From an uncultured Slackia sp. (GTDB lineage Bacteria; Actinomycetota; Coriobacteriia; Coriobacteriales; Eggerthellaceae), in assembly GCA_900553775.1 (NCBI GenBank), contig USEZ01000015.1, positions 1 to 25,175 on the forward strand: a DNA stretch of 25,175 nt, read 5' to 3'. This document shows, one piece after another, positions 8,120-16,289 of the stretch (positions are counted from its first letter, which is position 1; each line of letters starts with the position of its first letter). The translations under genes and the position numbers were made by a program. Below the pieces are notes generated by a model. That model did not search any database. It saw nothing but the letters and a program-made list of their open reading frames with translations, and was not told the DNA's origin.

Positions 8120-8466
8120 GTAGAAGAGCGCCTGCTGACAGGCATGGCGACGGGGGAAGCGGCCGGCGGCGCGCTGCGGTGCGGGCTGCTGTGCTGTGCG
8201 CGATGATGCGTGCGCCGCCGCGCAAAGCGGCTTTGCTGCCGCCGCCCGGCGGCCGCGCGTTTCCTGCGAAGATGCATGCCTCCCCGAGGAGGTTGCCTGC
8301 GGCGGCGCCTTTCGCTTGCGTGCTGTCCGCCGCCCGCGGCGGCGTTTTCGCGTTGAAAAGGCCTGCGTTTCGTACGGAAAAACGCTTCATCGTGGTAAAG
8401 TGGCGGCAACTGCGAACAAGCCGTTCGCCCATTCGTCCGCGCTCGATGCGCAAGGAGGCTTCCAGC
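8120..8466. other. GC-rich upstream region of the ACT gene with hairpin
   Basis: This stretch separates the divergent transporter and ACT-domain genes. CCGCCGC (8327-8333) and GCGGCGG (8336-8342) pair and are followed by CGTTTTC, a terminator- or attenuator-like hairpin on the plus strand about 120 nt before the ACT start. The upstream open frame is Arg/Pro-rich and I do not consider it coding. No recognised riboswitch core was seen. Confidence 0.35.
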
Positions 8467-8739
8467 ATGAACAAGGCTATCATCACCGTGGTGGGTCAAG
8501 ACACCGTGGGCATCATCGCCCGTGTTTGCACGTATCTTTCCGACCGAAACGTCAACGTGCTCGACATTTCCCAGACCATCATCGACGGATTCTTCAACAT
8601 GATGATGATCGTCGACGTGGCCGGCTCCGAAACCGAGTTCGGCGCCATGGTGGACGGCCTCGAAGCGCTCGGCGAGGAAATCGGCGTGCGCATCCGCTGC
8701 CAGAAAGAAGAGATCTTCACGAAGATGCACCGCGTGTAG
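8467..8739 (+). CDS. ACT-domain protein, UPF0237 family
   Basis: A 90-aa single ACT domain, the small ligand-binding fold that senses amino acids and similar molecules. The sequence starts with the family-like strand ITVVGQDTVGIIARV, followed by LSDRNVNVLDISQTI, with the Gly-rich turn where ACT dimers bind ligands. The length matches stand-alone UPF0237 proteins. The start has AAGGAGG about 10 nt upstream. It lies 79 nt before the UPF0210 gene on the same strand; this pair is widely conserved, so the two are likely one functional unit. Biochemical role not established. Confidence 0.93.
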   Translation: MNKAIITVVGQDTVGIIARVCTYLSDRNVNVLDISQTIIDGFFNMMMIVDVAGSETEFGAMVDGLEALGEEIGVRIRCQKEEIFTKMHRV

Positions 8740-8818
8740 CGGTTCCGCCGTTCTGCCGGCCGACAGAACGGGCCGGCGCTGCGGTCTGGAAACTTTTATC
8801 GAACGAAAGGCATAGTTC

Positions 8819-10183
8819 ATGCTGAATATCATGGAGGTCCACGAGACCAATCATATGATCGAGCAGGAAAAGCTCGACGTGCGCACCATCACCATGGGCA
8901 TCAGCCTGCTCGATTGCGCGTGCGACGACGTGGACGCATTGTGCGACAACATATATAAGAAGATCACGACGTACGCGAAAGACCTCGTTTCCACGGGCGA
9001 GGCGATCGAGCGCGAATACGGCATTCCAATCGTCAACAAGCGCATCTCGGTGACGCCGATTTCTCTGGTGGGCGCCCGCGCCTGCAAGAGCACGGACGAT
9101 TTCGTCAAGGTGATCCATGCGCTCGACAAGGCGGCGGCCGAAGTGGGCGTGAATTTCCTCGGAGGCTATTCGGCGCTCGTGAGCAAGTCGATGACGCCCG
9201 CCGAAGAGCTGCTGATCCGCTCTCTTCCCCAGGCGCTGGCCGAAACCGAGCGCGTGTGCGCCAGCGTGAACGTGGGCTCCACGAAAACGGGCATCAATAT
9301 GGACGCCGTGAAGCTGATGGGCGAAACGGTGCGCGCCACCGCAGAGGCCACGGCCGACAACGACAGCCTGGGCTGCGCGAAGCTCGTGGTGTTCTGCAAC
9401 GCGCCCGACGACAACCCCTTCATGGCAGGCGCCTTCCACGGCGCAACCGAGGGCGACGCGGTCATCAACGTGGGCGTTTCGGGCCCCGGCGTGGTGAAAA
9501 GCGCGCTCGAGGCCGCGCGCGGCGAAGATTTCGAGGTGCTGTGCGAGACGATCAAGAAGACGGCCTTCAAGATCACGCGCGTCGGCCAGCTGGTGGCGCA
9601 GGAGGCGAGCCGCCGTTTGGGCGTGCCGTTCGGCATCATCGACCTGTCGCTGGCCCCCACGCCTGCCGTGGGCGATTCGGTGGGCGAGATTCTTGAGGAA
9701 ATCGGCCTCGAACAGGTGGGCGCGCCCGGCACCACGGCTGCGCTCGCCATGCTCAACGACCAGGTGAAAAAGGGCGGCGTGATGGCGTCGAGCTATGTGG
9801 GCGGCCTGTCGGGCGCCTTCATTCCCGTGTCGGAAGATAAGAACATGATCGACGCGGCGGCATCGGGCTGCCTTACCATCGAAAAGCTCGAGGCCATGAC
9901 GTGCGTGTGCAGCGTGGGCTTGGACATGATCGCTATTCCGGGCGACACCACGGCGGCCACCATTGCGGGCATCATCGCCGACGAGGCCGCGATCGGCATG
10001 GTGAATCAGAAAACCACCGCCGTGCGCGTGATTCCCGTGATCGGCAAAGGCGTGGGCGAGACGGCAGAGTTCGGCGGCTTGCTCGGCTATGCGCCGATCA
10101 TGCCCGTGAACACGAAGAGCTGCGAGGCGTTCATCAGCCGCGGCGGTCGTATTCCCGCACCGATCCATTCCTTCAAAAACTAG
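8819..10183 (+). CDS. UPF0210 (DUF711/PFL-family) protein
   Basis: A 454-aa cytoplasmic protein of the UPF0210 family. The N-terminal LDVRTITMGISLLDCACDD, RISVTPISLVGA, GCAKLVVFCNAPDDNPFMAGAF and GGRIPAPIHSFKN at the C-terminus are characteristic, and the length is typical. Starting at ATG 8819 gives the usual family N-terminus beginning MLNIMEV; AAAGG lies 9 nt upstream. Family members have a glycyl-radical-enzyme-like (PFL-like) fold by annotation, but a reaction has not been firmly assigned to them. The adjacent ACT-domain gene probably supplies ligand sensing. A strong terminator follows directly. Confidence 0.93.
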   Translation: MLNIMEVHETNHMIEQEKLDVRTITMGISLLDCACDDVDALCDNIYKKITTYAKDLVSTGEAIEREYGIPIVNKRISVTPISLVGARACKSTDDFVKVIHALDKAAAEVGVNFLGGYSALVSKSMTPAEELLIRSLPQALAETERVCASVNVGSTKTGINMDAVKLMGETVRATAEATADNDSLGCAKLVVFCNAPDDNPFMAGAFHGATEGDAVINVGVSGPGVVKSALEAARGEDFEVLCETIKKTAFKITRVGQLVAQEASRRLGVPFGIIDLSLAPTPAVGDSVGEILEEIGLEQVGAPGTTAALAMLNDQVKKGGVMASSYVGGLSGAFIPVSEDKNMIDAAASGCLTIEKLEAMTCVCSVGLDMIAIPGDTTAATIAGIIADEAAIGMVNQKTTAVRVIPVIGKGVGETAEFGGLLGYAPIMPVNTKSCEAFISRGGRIPAPIHSFKN

Positions 10184-10195
10184 CGTATGCCTCGA

Positions 10196-10237
10196 AGCCG
10201 CGCGGCCTGGAAAGATCCGGGTCGCGCGGCTTTTCTT
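10196..10237 (+). terminator. Rho-independent terminator after the UPF0210 gene
   Basis: AGCCGCGCG (10196-10204) pairs with CGCGCGGCT (10223-10231), and the run TTTTCTT follows, 13 nt after the stop. Confidence 0.85.
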
Positions 10238-10326
10238 ATGCCGCAAACGGGTTTCGAGCACGTCGGGCGCGCCGGCGCACCGCTTCGATGCGTCGCGAAG
10301 CGCGGCAACGTGGAAAAGAGGGCGAA

Positions 10327-11055
10327 ATGAAACGATCGGAAGAAGCCGAAGCACGCATGGGCGCGGCTTGCGAGGCGTTGTCCGGCGAAGCGAGCGCCGG
10401 GGCATTTGCGGGAGCGGTCGGCGACGCGCGTGCCGAGGCGGATGGTGCGGCGGCGGCCGAGGTTGACGAGAGGGTTGATAGAGCAATGGGCGACAAGGCG
10501 GCCGCCGACAGGGCGACAGACGACAGGGCGGCCCGCGATGGTTTTCGCGACAGCGCGCGCGAGGTTCATGTGCGCGAATACCGCGATGACGATATCGTCG
10601 CCATGCGCGCCATCTGGAACGAGGTCGTGCGCGATGGCGCGGCATTTCCCCAGATAGACGAATTGTCCGACGAAAACGAGGCGCGAGCATTCTTCGGCTC
10701 CCAGACAACGTGCGCCGTGGCCGAGGCGCAAGGGCGGGTGCTGGGGCTTTATATCCTGCATCCCAACAACGTGGGTCGTTGCGGGCATATCGCCAATACC
10801 AGCTACGCGGTGGCTTCCGCGGCGCGCGGCATGCATATAGGGGAGCGTCTGGTGCGCGATTCGCTGACGCGTGCGCGCGATCGCGGGTTTCGCGTGCTGC
10901 AGTTCAACGCCGTGGTGGCAAGCAACGCTTCGGCGCTGCATCTGTACCAGAAGGTCGGCTTCACGCAGCTCGGCTCCATTACGGGCGGCTTTCTGAACAA
11001 AGACGGCGTCTACGAGGACATCATTCCGCATTATTACGACCTCACCAAGCTGTAG
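10327..11055 (+). CDS. GNAT-family N-acetyltransferase with Ala-rich N-terminal extension
   Basis: A 242-aa protein. Residues from about 80 on are a GNAT domain similar to phosphinothricin/L-amino-acid acetyltransferases: REYRDDDIVAMRAIWNEVV, then LGLYILHPNNVGRCGHIANTSYAV, ARGMHIGERLVRDSL (motif A, CoA binding) and ALHLYQKVGFTQLGS (motif B). Residues 1-79 are low complexity (Ala, Asp, Glu, Arg), with a repeated D-R/D-K-A pattern at 56-71, probably disordered. ATG 10327 has AGAGGG upstream. An internal start such as Met54 would remove most of the extension, so the N-terminus is uncertain. Substrate unknown. Confidence 0.85.
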   Translation: MKRSEEAEARMGAACEALSGEASAGAFAGAVGDARAEADGAAAAEVDERVDRAMGDKAAADRATDDRAARDGFRDSAREVHVREYRDDDIVAMRAIWNEVVRDGAAFPQIDELSDENEARAFFGSQTTCAVAEAQGRVLGLYILHPNNVGRCGHIANTSYAVASAARGMHIGERLVRDSLTRARDRGFRVLQFNAVVASNASALHLYQKVGFTQLGSITGGFLNKDGVYEDIIPHYYDLTKL

Positions 11056-11207
11056 GGGACCGCGACCGTGTCCGTCCGATTTTCTCGCTTTTTCCTTCCT
11101 GCCGGAGATGCGCTTTTCTATTAAAAAATCTCTCATTTTCTGACATTTTCTAACAGAGCCGATGTGAGGTGGTAGATTGTTGGCAGAAAAGAGAATCGAG
11201 GCAGGCT

Positions 11208-12521
11208 ATGCATGAAACGATGAAACGGGAATTCAAAAGCGCGTGGGAGGCTTCTGCGAAAAAAGAAGTCGTCGCATTCGCGAATAGCGAAGGCGGGGCG
11301 CTGTTGATCGGCGTCGATGACGACGGAAACGCGTGCGGTTTGGACGACCCCGATACAACGCTCGTCCAAGTGACGAATGCTTTAAGAGACGGTATCCGCC
11401 CCGACTTGGCAATGTTTTTCCGGACCGATATCGTCGAACGCAACGGCATGCCCGTCATCGCGGTCGAGGTATCGCGCGGAACCGACCGCCCGTACTATCT
11501 TTCGGACAAGGGTCTGAAGCCTTCGGGCGTGTATGTCCGCAAAGGCTCTTCGTCCGTTCCTGCCTGCGAGGCGGAAATCCGCGAAATGTTGAAAGAATCT
11601 TCCGACGGGTCGTTCGACCAGGCAAGGTCGATCGAGCAGGATTTGACGTTCGACGAGGCGCAGAGGGCTTTCGACGAAGCGGGAGTGGCATGGGGCGAGC
11701 TTCCCATGCGCACGTTGGGTATCGTTGCGAATGACGGCCTGTATACCAATTTGGGGTGGCTTTTGTCCGATCAGTGTACCGCAGGAATCAAGGCGGCGGT
11801 TTTCGAGGGTTCGACGAAGGCGGTGTTTAGAACTCGGCGTGAATTCAGCGGGTCGTTGTTCAAGCAATTTCGGGAAATCGCGGAGTTCATCGATCTTTAC
11901 AACGGGAAGGCGTCGATCGTGCGCGGCGATTTCCGCAGGGAAGACACGAGGGATTACGAGCCCGAAGTCATTCGCGAGGCGTTGCTGAATATGATGATCC
12001 ATCGCGACTATTCGTTTACCGACCCCGCCCTTATCAGCATGTTCGACGACCACATGGAGTTGCTCAACCTTGGCGGCCTTCCGAAGGGCCTGACGAAAGA
12101 AGACATGATGATGGGGGTTTCGGTTCAGCGCAATCCTCGCCTTGCCCAGGTTTTCTATCGTCTGGGTTTCGTCGAGGCATATGGAACGGGCGTGCCGAAA
12201 ATCATGGGGTTCTACGAGGGCGCTTTCGTATCTCCTCGGTTCGAGGTAAGCGATAACGTGTTCAAGGTTGTTTTGCCTTCCCAAAACAGCGAAGCAGCGA
12301 AGGGGATTTCCGCATCCCGTTCGCATCGTACGGATGCCCTTTCGTATGAGGAGCGGGCGCTCGAGCTGGCGCGCCATGGAGAAGGGTTCACGCGTGCCGA
12401 CCTTCAGAAAGCCACCGGCGTGTCCCAGTCGACGGCGGGAAGCATCGTGCGCGAGATGAAGGAGAAAGGACTGCTGCGCTCTGTCGGCTCGGGGCGAAGC
12501 ACGCGATATGTGTTGGCGTAG
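11208..12521 (+). CDS. AlbA_2/Schlafen-type ATP-binding protein with C-terminal helix-turn-helix
   Basis: A 437-aa protein with three parts. Residues about 8-125 are an AlbA_2 (Schlafen AAA_4) domain: REFKSAW, then KKEVVAFANSEGGALLIGVDDDG. Residues about 240-365 hold a HATPase_c_4-like domain: EVIREALLNMMIHRDY, and RNPRLAQVFYRLGFVEAYGTGVPKI. The last 70 residues form a winged helix (FTRADLQKATGVSQSTAGSIVREM). Such proteins are putative ATP-dependent transcriptional regulators; some sit in defence islands or next to mobile elements. The ATG at 11208 has GAGGC upstream. The preceding 100 nt are AT-rich and codon use is less GC-biased than in neighbours, which hints at later acquisition. No partner gene is adjacent. 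Confidence 0.87.
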   Translation: MHETMKREFKSAWEASAKKEVVAFANSEGGALLIGVDDDGNACGLDDPDTTLVQVTNALRDGIRPDLAMFFRTDIVERNGMPVIAVEVSRGTDRPYYLSDKGLKPSGVYVRKGSSSVPACEAEIREMLKESSDGSFDQARSIEQDLTFDEAQRAFDEAGVAWGELPMRTLGIVANDGLYTNLGWLLSDQCTAGIKAAVFEGSTKAVFRTRREFSGSLFKQFREIAEFIDLYNGKASIVRGDFRREDTRDYEPEVIREALLNMMIHRDYSFTDPALISMFDDHMELLNLGGLPKGLTKEDMMMGVSVQRNPRLAQVFYRLGFVEAYGTGVPKIMGFYEGAFVSPRFEVSDNVFKVVLPSQNSEAAKGISASRSHRTDALSYEERALELARHGEGFTRADLQKATGVSQSTAGSIVREMKEKGLLRSVGSGRSTRYVLA

Positions 12522-12635
12522 GCCGCCTTTTTGCGAGAAGCCGGCCATTGAGGAATGAGCGTTGCCGCCATGCAGGGCGGCGGCCGTATTGTGGGCGGAA
12601 GGGCCGACCGGGCCCTACCGCGGGAGGAAATCAGC

Positions 12636-13514
12636 ATGTCGTATATCGAAATAACCAGTTTGGACGACGCGCGGCTCGATGCCTATGCGCGCCTGACCGA
12701 GGCGCAGCTGCGCAATAAACTCGAGCCCGAAAAGGGAATTTTCATCGCCGAGAGCATCAAGGTGATCGACCGCGCTTTGGCGGGCGGCATGCGTCCCGTC
12801 TCGGTGCTCATGATGCCCGAATGGAAGGAAGCGGCCGCTTCCACGATCGAGGCGATAGAGCGGGCAGGCGCCGCTTGCGGCGAAGATGTGCCGGTGTTCG
12901 TGGCGCCCGAGGGCGAGTTGAAGAAGCTGACCGGATTCGCCCTGACGCGCGGCATCCTGTGCGCCATGCGCCGCCCTGCGCTTCCGAGTGTTGAGAACCT
13001 GCTTGCAAGCATCGACGAGAAGCGCGCGGCAGCGGGCGATAACGGACGCCGCCGCATCGCGGTGCTCGAGGGAATCGTCGACCACACGAACGTCGGCGCG
13101 ATCTTCCGTTCGGCGGCGGCGCTCGGCATCGATGCGGTGCTCGTGACGCCTACGTGCTGCGATCCGCTGTACCGACGCGCCGTGCGCGTGTCCATGGGAA
13201 CGGTGTTCCAGGTTCCGTGGACGCGCATCGGCGAATCGGTGCGCGATTGGCCTGCGGCGGGATTGAGCAAGCTGACGGCGTTGGGGTACAAGAGTGCGGC
13301 CATGGCCCTGTCGGATAATTCGATCGCTTTGGGCGATGCGCAGCTGGCGGCATGCGACAAGCTCGCGCTTGTGTTCGGCACCGAGGGCGACGGGCTGTCG
13401 CATCGCACCATAGAAGGATGCGATTTCACCGTGCGTATTCCGATGATGCACGGGGTGGACAGTCTGAATGTGGCGGCGGCTTCCGCCGTGACGTTTTGGG
13501 AATTGTGCCGATAG
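12636..13514 (+). CDS. SpoU/TrmH-family RNA 2'-O-methyltransferase
   Basis: A 292-aa SPOUT-class RNA ribose methyltransferase using S-adenosylmethionine. An N-terminal substrate-binding domain (about 1-115, including KGIFIAESIKVIDRAL) is followed by the knotted catalytic domain: motif 1 NVGAIFRSAAALGID (from 152), motif 2 LVFGTEGDGLS, and motif 3 DSLNVAAASAV near the C-terminus, which form the SAM-binding trefoil knot. The start is ATG 12636 with GGGAGGAAA upstream; the longer frame from 12555 lies in GC-rich non-conserved sequence. The closest types are 23S rRNA guanosine-2'-O methyltransferases of the RlmB/TsnR kind; the target nucleotide is not decidable here. Confidence 0.92.
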   Translation: MSYIEITSLDDARLDAYARLTEAQLRNKLEPEKGIFIAESIKVIDRALAGGMRPVSVLMMPEWKEAAASTIEAIERAGAACGEDVPVFVAPEGELKKLTGFALTRGILCAMRRPALPSVENLLASIDEKRAAAGDNGRRRIAVLEGIVDHTNVGAIFRSAAALGIDAVLVTPTCCDPLYRRAVRVSMGTVFQVPWTRIGESVRDWPAAGLSKLTALGYKSAAMALSDNSIALGDAQLAACDKLALVFGTEGDGLSHRTIEGCDFTVRIPMMHGVDSLNVAAASAVTFWELCR

Positions 13515-13709
13515 GGCGTATTGCTTGCCACGGCGTACGCGCAATGCGCGCGAACGACGGGCGTTTCGATGCCGCCTGTTGCGCGTTCGGTTGCACTGTC
13601 GTGTTAGGCCGGCTGTCGGATGCCGTGCCTATCGGGCGCGGTTGTGCGGGCCGGCGCGCTTTCGGCAAAAGCTTTCGGCTTCTGGAGCAAGAGGGAAAAC
13701 GATGATTTC
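13515..13709. other. Intergenic stretch after the methyltransferase
   Basis: No gene supported. Short Arg/Ala-rich frames are chance frames, and no tRNA T-loop motif was seen. The terminator at 13710 is the first clear stop signal, so the transcript may run on for nearly 200 nt. Confidence 0.35.
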
Positions 13710-13742
13710 AAACGGCGCGGGCAGGCGGCTCGCGCCGTTTTT
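13710..13742 (+). terminator. Rho-independent terminator
   Basis: AAACGGCGCG (13710-13719) and CGCGCCGTTT (13731-13740) form a 10-bp stem running into TTTTT. It isolates the methyltransferase transcript from the AT-rich region to its right. Confidence 0.75.
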
Positions 13743-13843
13743 CGCATGCCGCGGCGGCGGGTTGCTTCGTTTGCGTAGGCCGCCGATCGGTGAAAGGCCT
13801 GCCTTGCTGGATGAGCGGAATAGATACTCATATCAATTCGAAA

Positions 13844-14190
13844 TGTTGAATTAAAAAAGCCGTGCGGAAACGTGGAAACTTTTTCCGGTGGGTAAGCGGT
13901 TTTGCACACAAGATACGGTGGAATCTATCAAGTTTTCAACAAACTTTCTGAAATAAGTGCAAAACAAGGGTTCAACTTACTTTTTGAAACCCGAAGATAT
14001 GGACGAAAAACCCAAGATGACACGAGGTATTGTTGAAAACCCGAAAGTTATCAAGGTATGTGGAAGAAACTATTAACATTAATGTGGAAAAGAAGCCCGT
14101 GTTGAAAAAGATATCAACAGTGGAAAAGGAGTCATTTTTCTTTAGGAAATTAGAAGTATTTTAGATTGTTAGTATGCAAATGTAATCATA
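13844..14190. other. AT-rich cluster of DnaA-box-like sites, origin-of-replication candidate
   Basis: TTTTCAACA occurs exactly at 13933-13941 (plus), 14031-14039 (minus) and 14100-14108 (minus), and TTTTCCACA at 14083-14091 (minus). Close variants: AATTCAACA 13844-13852 (minus), GTTTCCACG 13871-13879 (minus), GGTTCAACT 13969-13977 (plus), TTATCAAGG 14048-14056 (plus), TCTTCCACA 14059-14067 (minus), ATATCAACA 14111-14119 (plus), TTTTCCACT 14119-14127 (minus). An AT-rich tract with several TAG trinucleotides follows at 14128-14190, where an unwinding element would sit. These sites resemble the DnaA consensus TTATCCACA. The stretch is non-coding and markedly AT-richer than the rest. dnaA, dnaN and rpmH are not in the window, so this may be oriC moved away from dnaA, or a DnaA-titration or other DnaA-binding locus. 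Confidence 0.6.
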
Positions 14191-14363
14191 GGAGGGGAGG
14201 AGCGAGGGCGAAGAGCGTGCGATATCGCTTGTACAATGCGGCAGTGCATCGTGCGGCGAGTGCGGCGGACGCCTCTCGCCACGCTCGCTGCATGCAGCGC
14301 TATTCGTATTAAAGTGATTACTAGAAAGAAAATTACTAAAAGAAACTAATGAAGGAGAATCGT
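14191..14363. other. Intergenic leader of the gamma-carbonic anhydrase gene
   Basis: Holds a purine-rich GGAGGGGAGG at 14191-14200 with no good start at proper spacing, and an imperfect hairpin (GGCGAG / CTCGCC) around 14254-14280. The last 50 nt are AT-rich and lead into a GAAGGAGAAT ribosome binding site. Confidence 0.35.
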
Positions 14364-14891
14364 ATGATCATCGAATTCGAGGGAATGCGACCCGACATCG
14401 ACAAGGCGGCCTATATTGCGGAAAACGCCACGATCAGCGGCGATGTCGTGCTGGGCGAAAACAGCTCGGTCTGGTTCAACGCGGTGATGCGCGCCGAGGT
14501 GGCTCCCATCAGGATAGGCGCCCTGAGCAACGTGCAAGACCACGTGATGCTGCACGCCGATTACGATTGCCCCGTCATGATCGGCGAGCGCGTTTCCATC
14601 GGCCATGGCGCCATCGTGCACGGCGCCACCATCGAAGACCGCGTGATCGTGGGCATGGGCGCCATCGTGATGAATGGGGCCGTGATCGGCGAAGGCTCTA
14701 TCGTCGCGGCGGGGGCGTTGGTGAAAGAGGGCACGGTCATTCCGCCGTATTCCTTGGTTGCCGGCGTGCCGGGCGCGGTGAAAAAGACGTTCGAGCCGGG
14801 GCATCGTCCTCAAGAGAACAACGACGAGGTGTATACGTCCGATGCGCTTGCGTATGCCGAAGCGCCACACTATCCGGTTCCTAAGAAATAA
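14364..14891 (+). CDS. Gamma-carbonic anhydrase family protein
   Basis: A 175-aa left-handed beta-helix protein built from hexapeptide repeats. The three metal-binding histidines expected for gamma-class carbonic anhydrases are visible: His64 in VMLHAD, His81 in IGHGAIVHG and His86 in the same motif. VWFNAVMRAE (37-45) corresponds to the conserved N-terminal segment where most members have R-G-D. The helix is capped by a short C-terminal alpha helix (about 130-175). The start at 14364 is set by GAAGGAGAAT directly upstream; ATG 14349 lies before that site. Members catalyse CO2 hydration or act as acyltransferase-like scaffolds; activity here is inferred. Followed by a strong terminator. Confidence 0.92.
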   Translation: MIIEFEGMRPDIDKAAYIAENATISGDVVLGENSSVWFNAVMRAEVAPIRIGALSNVQDHVMLHADYDCPVMIGERVSIGHGAIVHGATIEDRVIVGMGAIVMNGAVIGEGSIVAAGALVKEGTVIPPYSLVAGVPGAVKKTFEPGHRPQENNDEVYTSDALAYAEAPHYPVPKK

Positions 14892-14912
14892 CGCGCACGC
14901 GAGACAAGATGC

Positions 14913-14942
14913 AAGAAAAGCGGCCTGCGGGCCGCTTTTCTT
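14913..14942. terminator. Bidirectional Rho-independent terminator
   Basis: AAGAAAAGCGGCC, loop TGCG, GGCCGCTTTTCTT form a perfect 13-bp stem with U-runs on either strand. It can end both the carbonic anhydrase transcript (plus) and the convergent antiporter transcript (minus). Confidence 0.88.
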
Positions 14943-15068
14943 CAAGAGCAAAACGCTTCGTTGCTGCCCGGGTTCGTCTCGGAAATCGGCGCGAATCGGG
15001 GCATGCACGGCGCCGTCGGTCCGTTCCGCTCCCGAAGCGCGCCTGGTCTGCGCCGCCGCTTCCGCCCC

Positions 15069-16289
15069 CTAGCGTGCGATGCGGTCTTTCAGGAATTCCA
15101 CGGGATGCGTGTCGGCCACGCGGTACATGCCCGCGGCAACGAGCGGCATGATGAGCATGGTGAGCGCGCCTGCCGAGACGAAGACCGACGCCGTCGAGGC
15201 GCTCATCGCCCCCGCGCTTACGGCAACCGAAGTCACCGCCACGATCAACGGCAGTGCGGTGGTGCAGTAGACCGCCACCGTGGCGTGGGCGCGCGGGCCG
15301 AGCGCGACCACCTCGGGGTCTTTGTCGCCGCGCATGGACAAAAAGATGGGCACTGCCCGGATCAGCACCAGCATGGCGATAAAGCCCGCGAGAAGCAGCG
15401 GGTCGTCGATTACGGCAAGCAGGTCGATTTTCGCGCCCGATATCACGAAGAAAAGCGGGATGAAGAATCCGTAGCCGATGGCGTCGAGCTTCTTTTCAAG
15501 GTCGTGGTCGCCTTCGGGGATGATGTAGCGCAGGATGAATCCTGCGGCGAACGCCCCCATCACGATGTCGAGATTGAAAAGCGAAGACAGGGCAACCAAG
15601 GCGATGAGCAGCATAAGGACGGCTCGCACGAAGGTTTGCGAGGTGGTATCGCGTCCCGCGAAGAAGATGTCGCGGATCGGTCCTTCTTTCTGGGACGACT
15701 GATGGCCGAACAGGGCCGTCAGCACCGCGATGGCGATGAAGAGAAGCAGGATGGATATCGTCATCCATGTCGAACGCGTCGACAGCAGCAGGGCCATGGC
15801 CACGATGGGCCCCAGCTCTCCCCATGTTCCGTACGAAAGCACCGAGTCGCCGAGGCGCGTGCCAAGCAATCCGCGTTCTTTAAGGACGGGCATGAGCGCT
15901 CCGATGGCGGTGGTGGTAAGCGCGATCGTCACGGCCAGCCCGTCGAGGCCGCGTGCTGAAACGCTGGTGAAGCAGTGCACGGCGGCAAATGCCAGCGTGA
16001 GCGTGACGCCCCAGGTGGCAAGTCCTCGTTTTCCCTCCCGCCCGGTGATGGTTTTCGGGTCTATCTCGTAGCCCGCCAACAGAAATAGCATGGCGCATCC
16101 CAGGTCGGAAAGCAGCATCACGCTTTCGTCCGTCCAGACGATATTGAGCATGGACGGCCCCAGAACGGCCCCTCCTGCCAGCAGAAGCACCGTTTCGGGA
16201 ATGGGCTTGCGCGGGATGAGGTTCGCAATGACGGGAGCCGCAACCGCGACGGCCGCAATGATGGCAAGGGAGATGAAGTCGTGGGTCAT
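15069..16289 (-). CDS. Cation:proton antiporter, CPA2/Kef-like
   Basis: A 406-aa membrane protein with about 11-13 hydrophobic helices, in the family exchanging Na+ or K+ for H+. IPETVLLLAGGAVLGPSML near residue 30, LLAGYEIDPKTI, ALTTTAIGALMPVL, LDIVMGAFAAGFILR and FFIPLFFVISGAKIDLL are typical sodium/hydrogen exchanger segments. No TrkA-N (RCK) regulatory domain is attached, unlike KefB/C. The ATG at 16289 is preferred because GAGGATTGCCC places a ribosome binding site 7 nt upstream; a TTG two codons earlier is possible. Convergent with the carbonic anhydrase gene. Bicarbonate/pH homeostasis together with that enzyme is a reasonable but unproven link. Confidence 0.9.
   Translation of the reverse strand: MTHDFISLAIIAAVAVAAPVIANLIPRKPIPETVLLLAGGAVLGPSMLNIVWTDESVMLLSDLGCAMLFLLAGYEIDPKTITGREGKRGLATWGVTLTLAFAAVHCFTSVSARGLDGLAVTIALTTTAIGALMPVLKERGLLGTRLGDSVLSYGTWGELGPIVAMALLLSTRSTWMTISILLLFIAIAVLTALFGHQSSQKEGPIRDIFFAGRDTTSQTFVRAVLMLLIALVALSSLFNLDIVMGAFAAGFILRYIIPEGDHDLEKKLDAIGYGFFIPLFFVISGAKIDLLAVIDDPLLLAGFIAMLVLIRAVPIFLSMRGDKDPEVVALGPRAHATVAVYCTTALPLIVAVTSVAVSAGAMSASTASVFVSAGALTMLIMPLVAAGMYRVADTHPVEFLKDRIAR

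Noticed and set aside
8120..8466. Possible riboswitch upstream of the ACT-domain gene
   Set aside because: Only GC-rich hairpins; no known aptamer core seen.
8717..10708. 663-codon minus-strand open frame
   Set aside because: Antisense to the UPF0210 gene and spans its terminator; Arg/His-rich with no motifs.
13525..13854. 109-codon plus-strand frame
   Set aside because: No start signal, Arg-rich, and it runs through a strong terminator.
14217..14312. 31-codon frame from GTG after a GGAGGGGAGG tract
   Set aside because: Spacing from the purine tract is too long (about 15 nt) and the peptide has no recognisable property.
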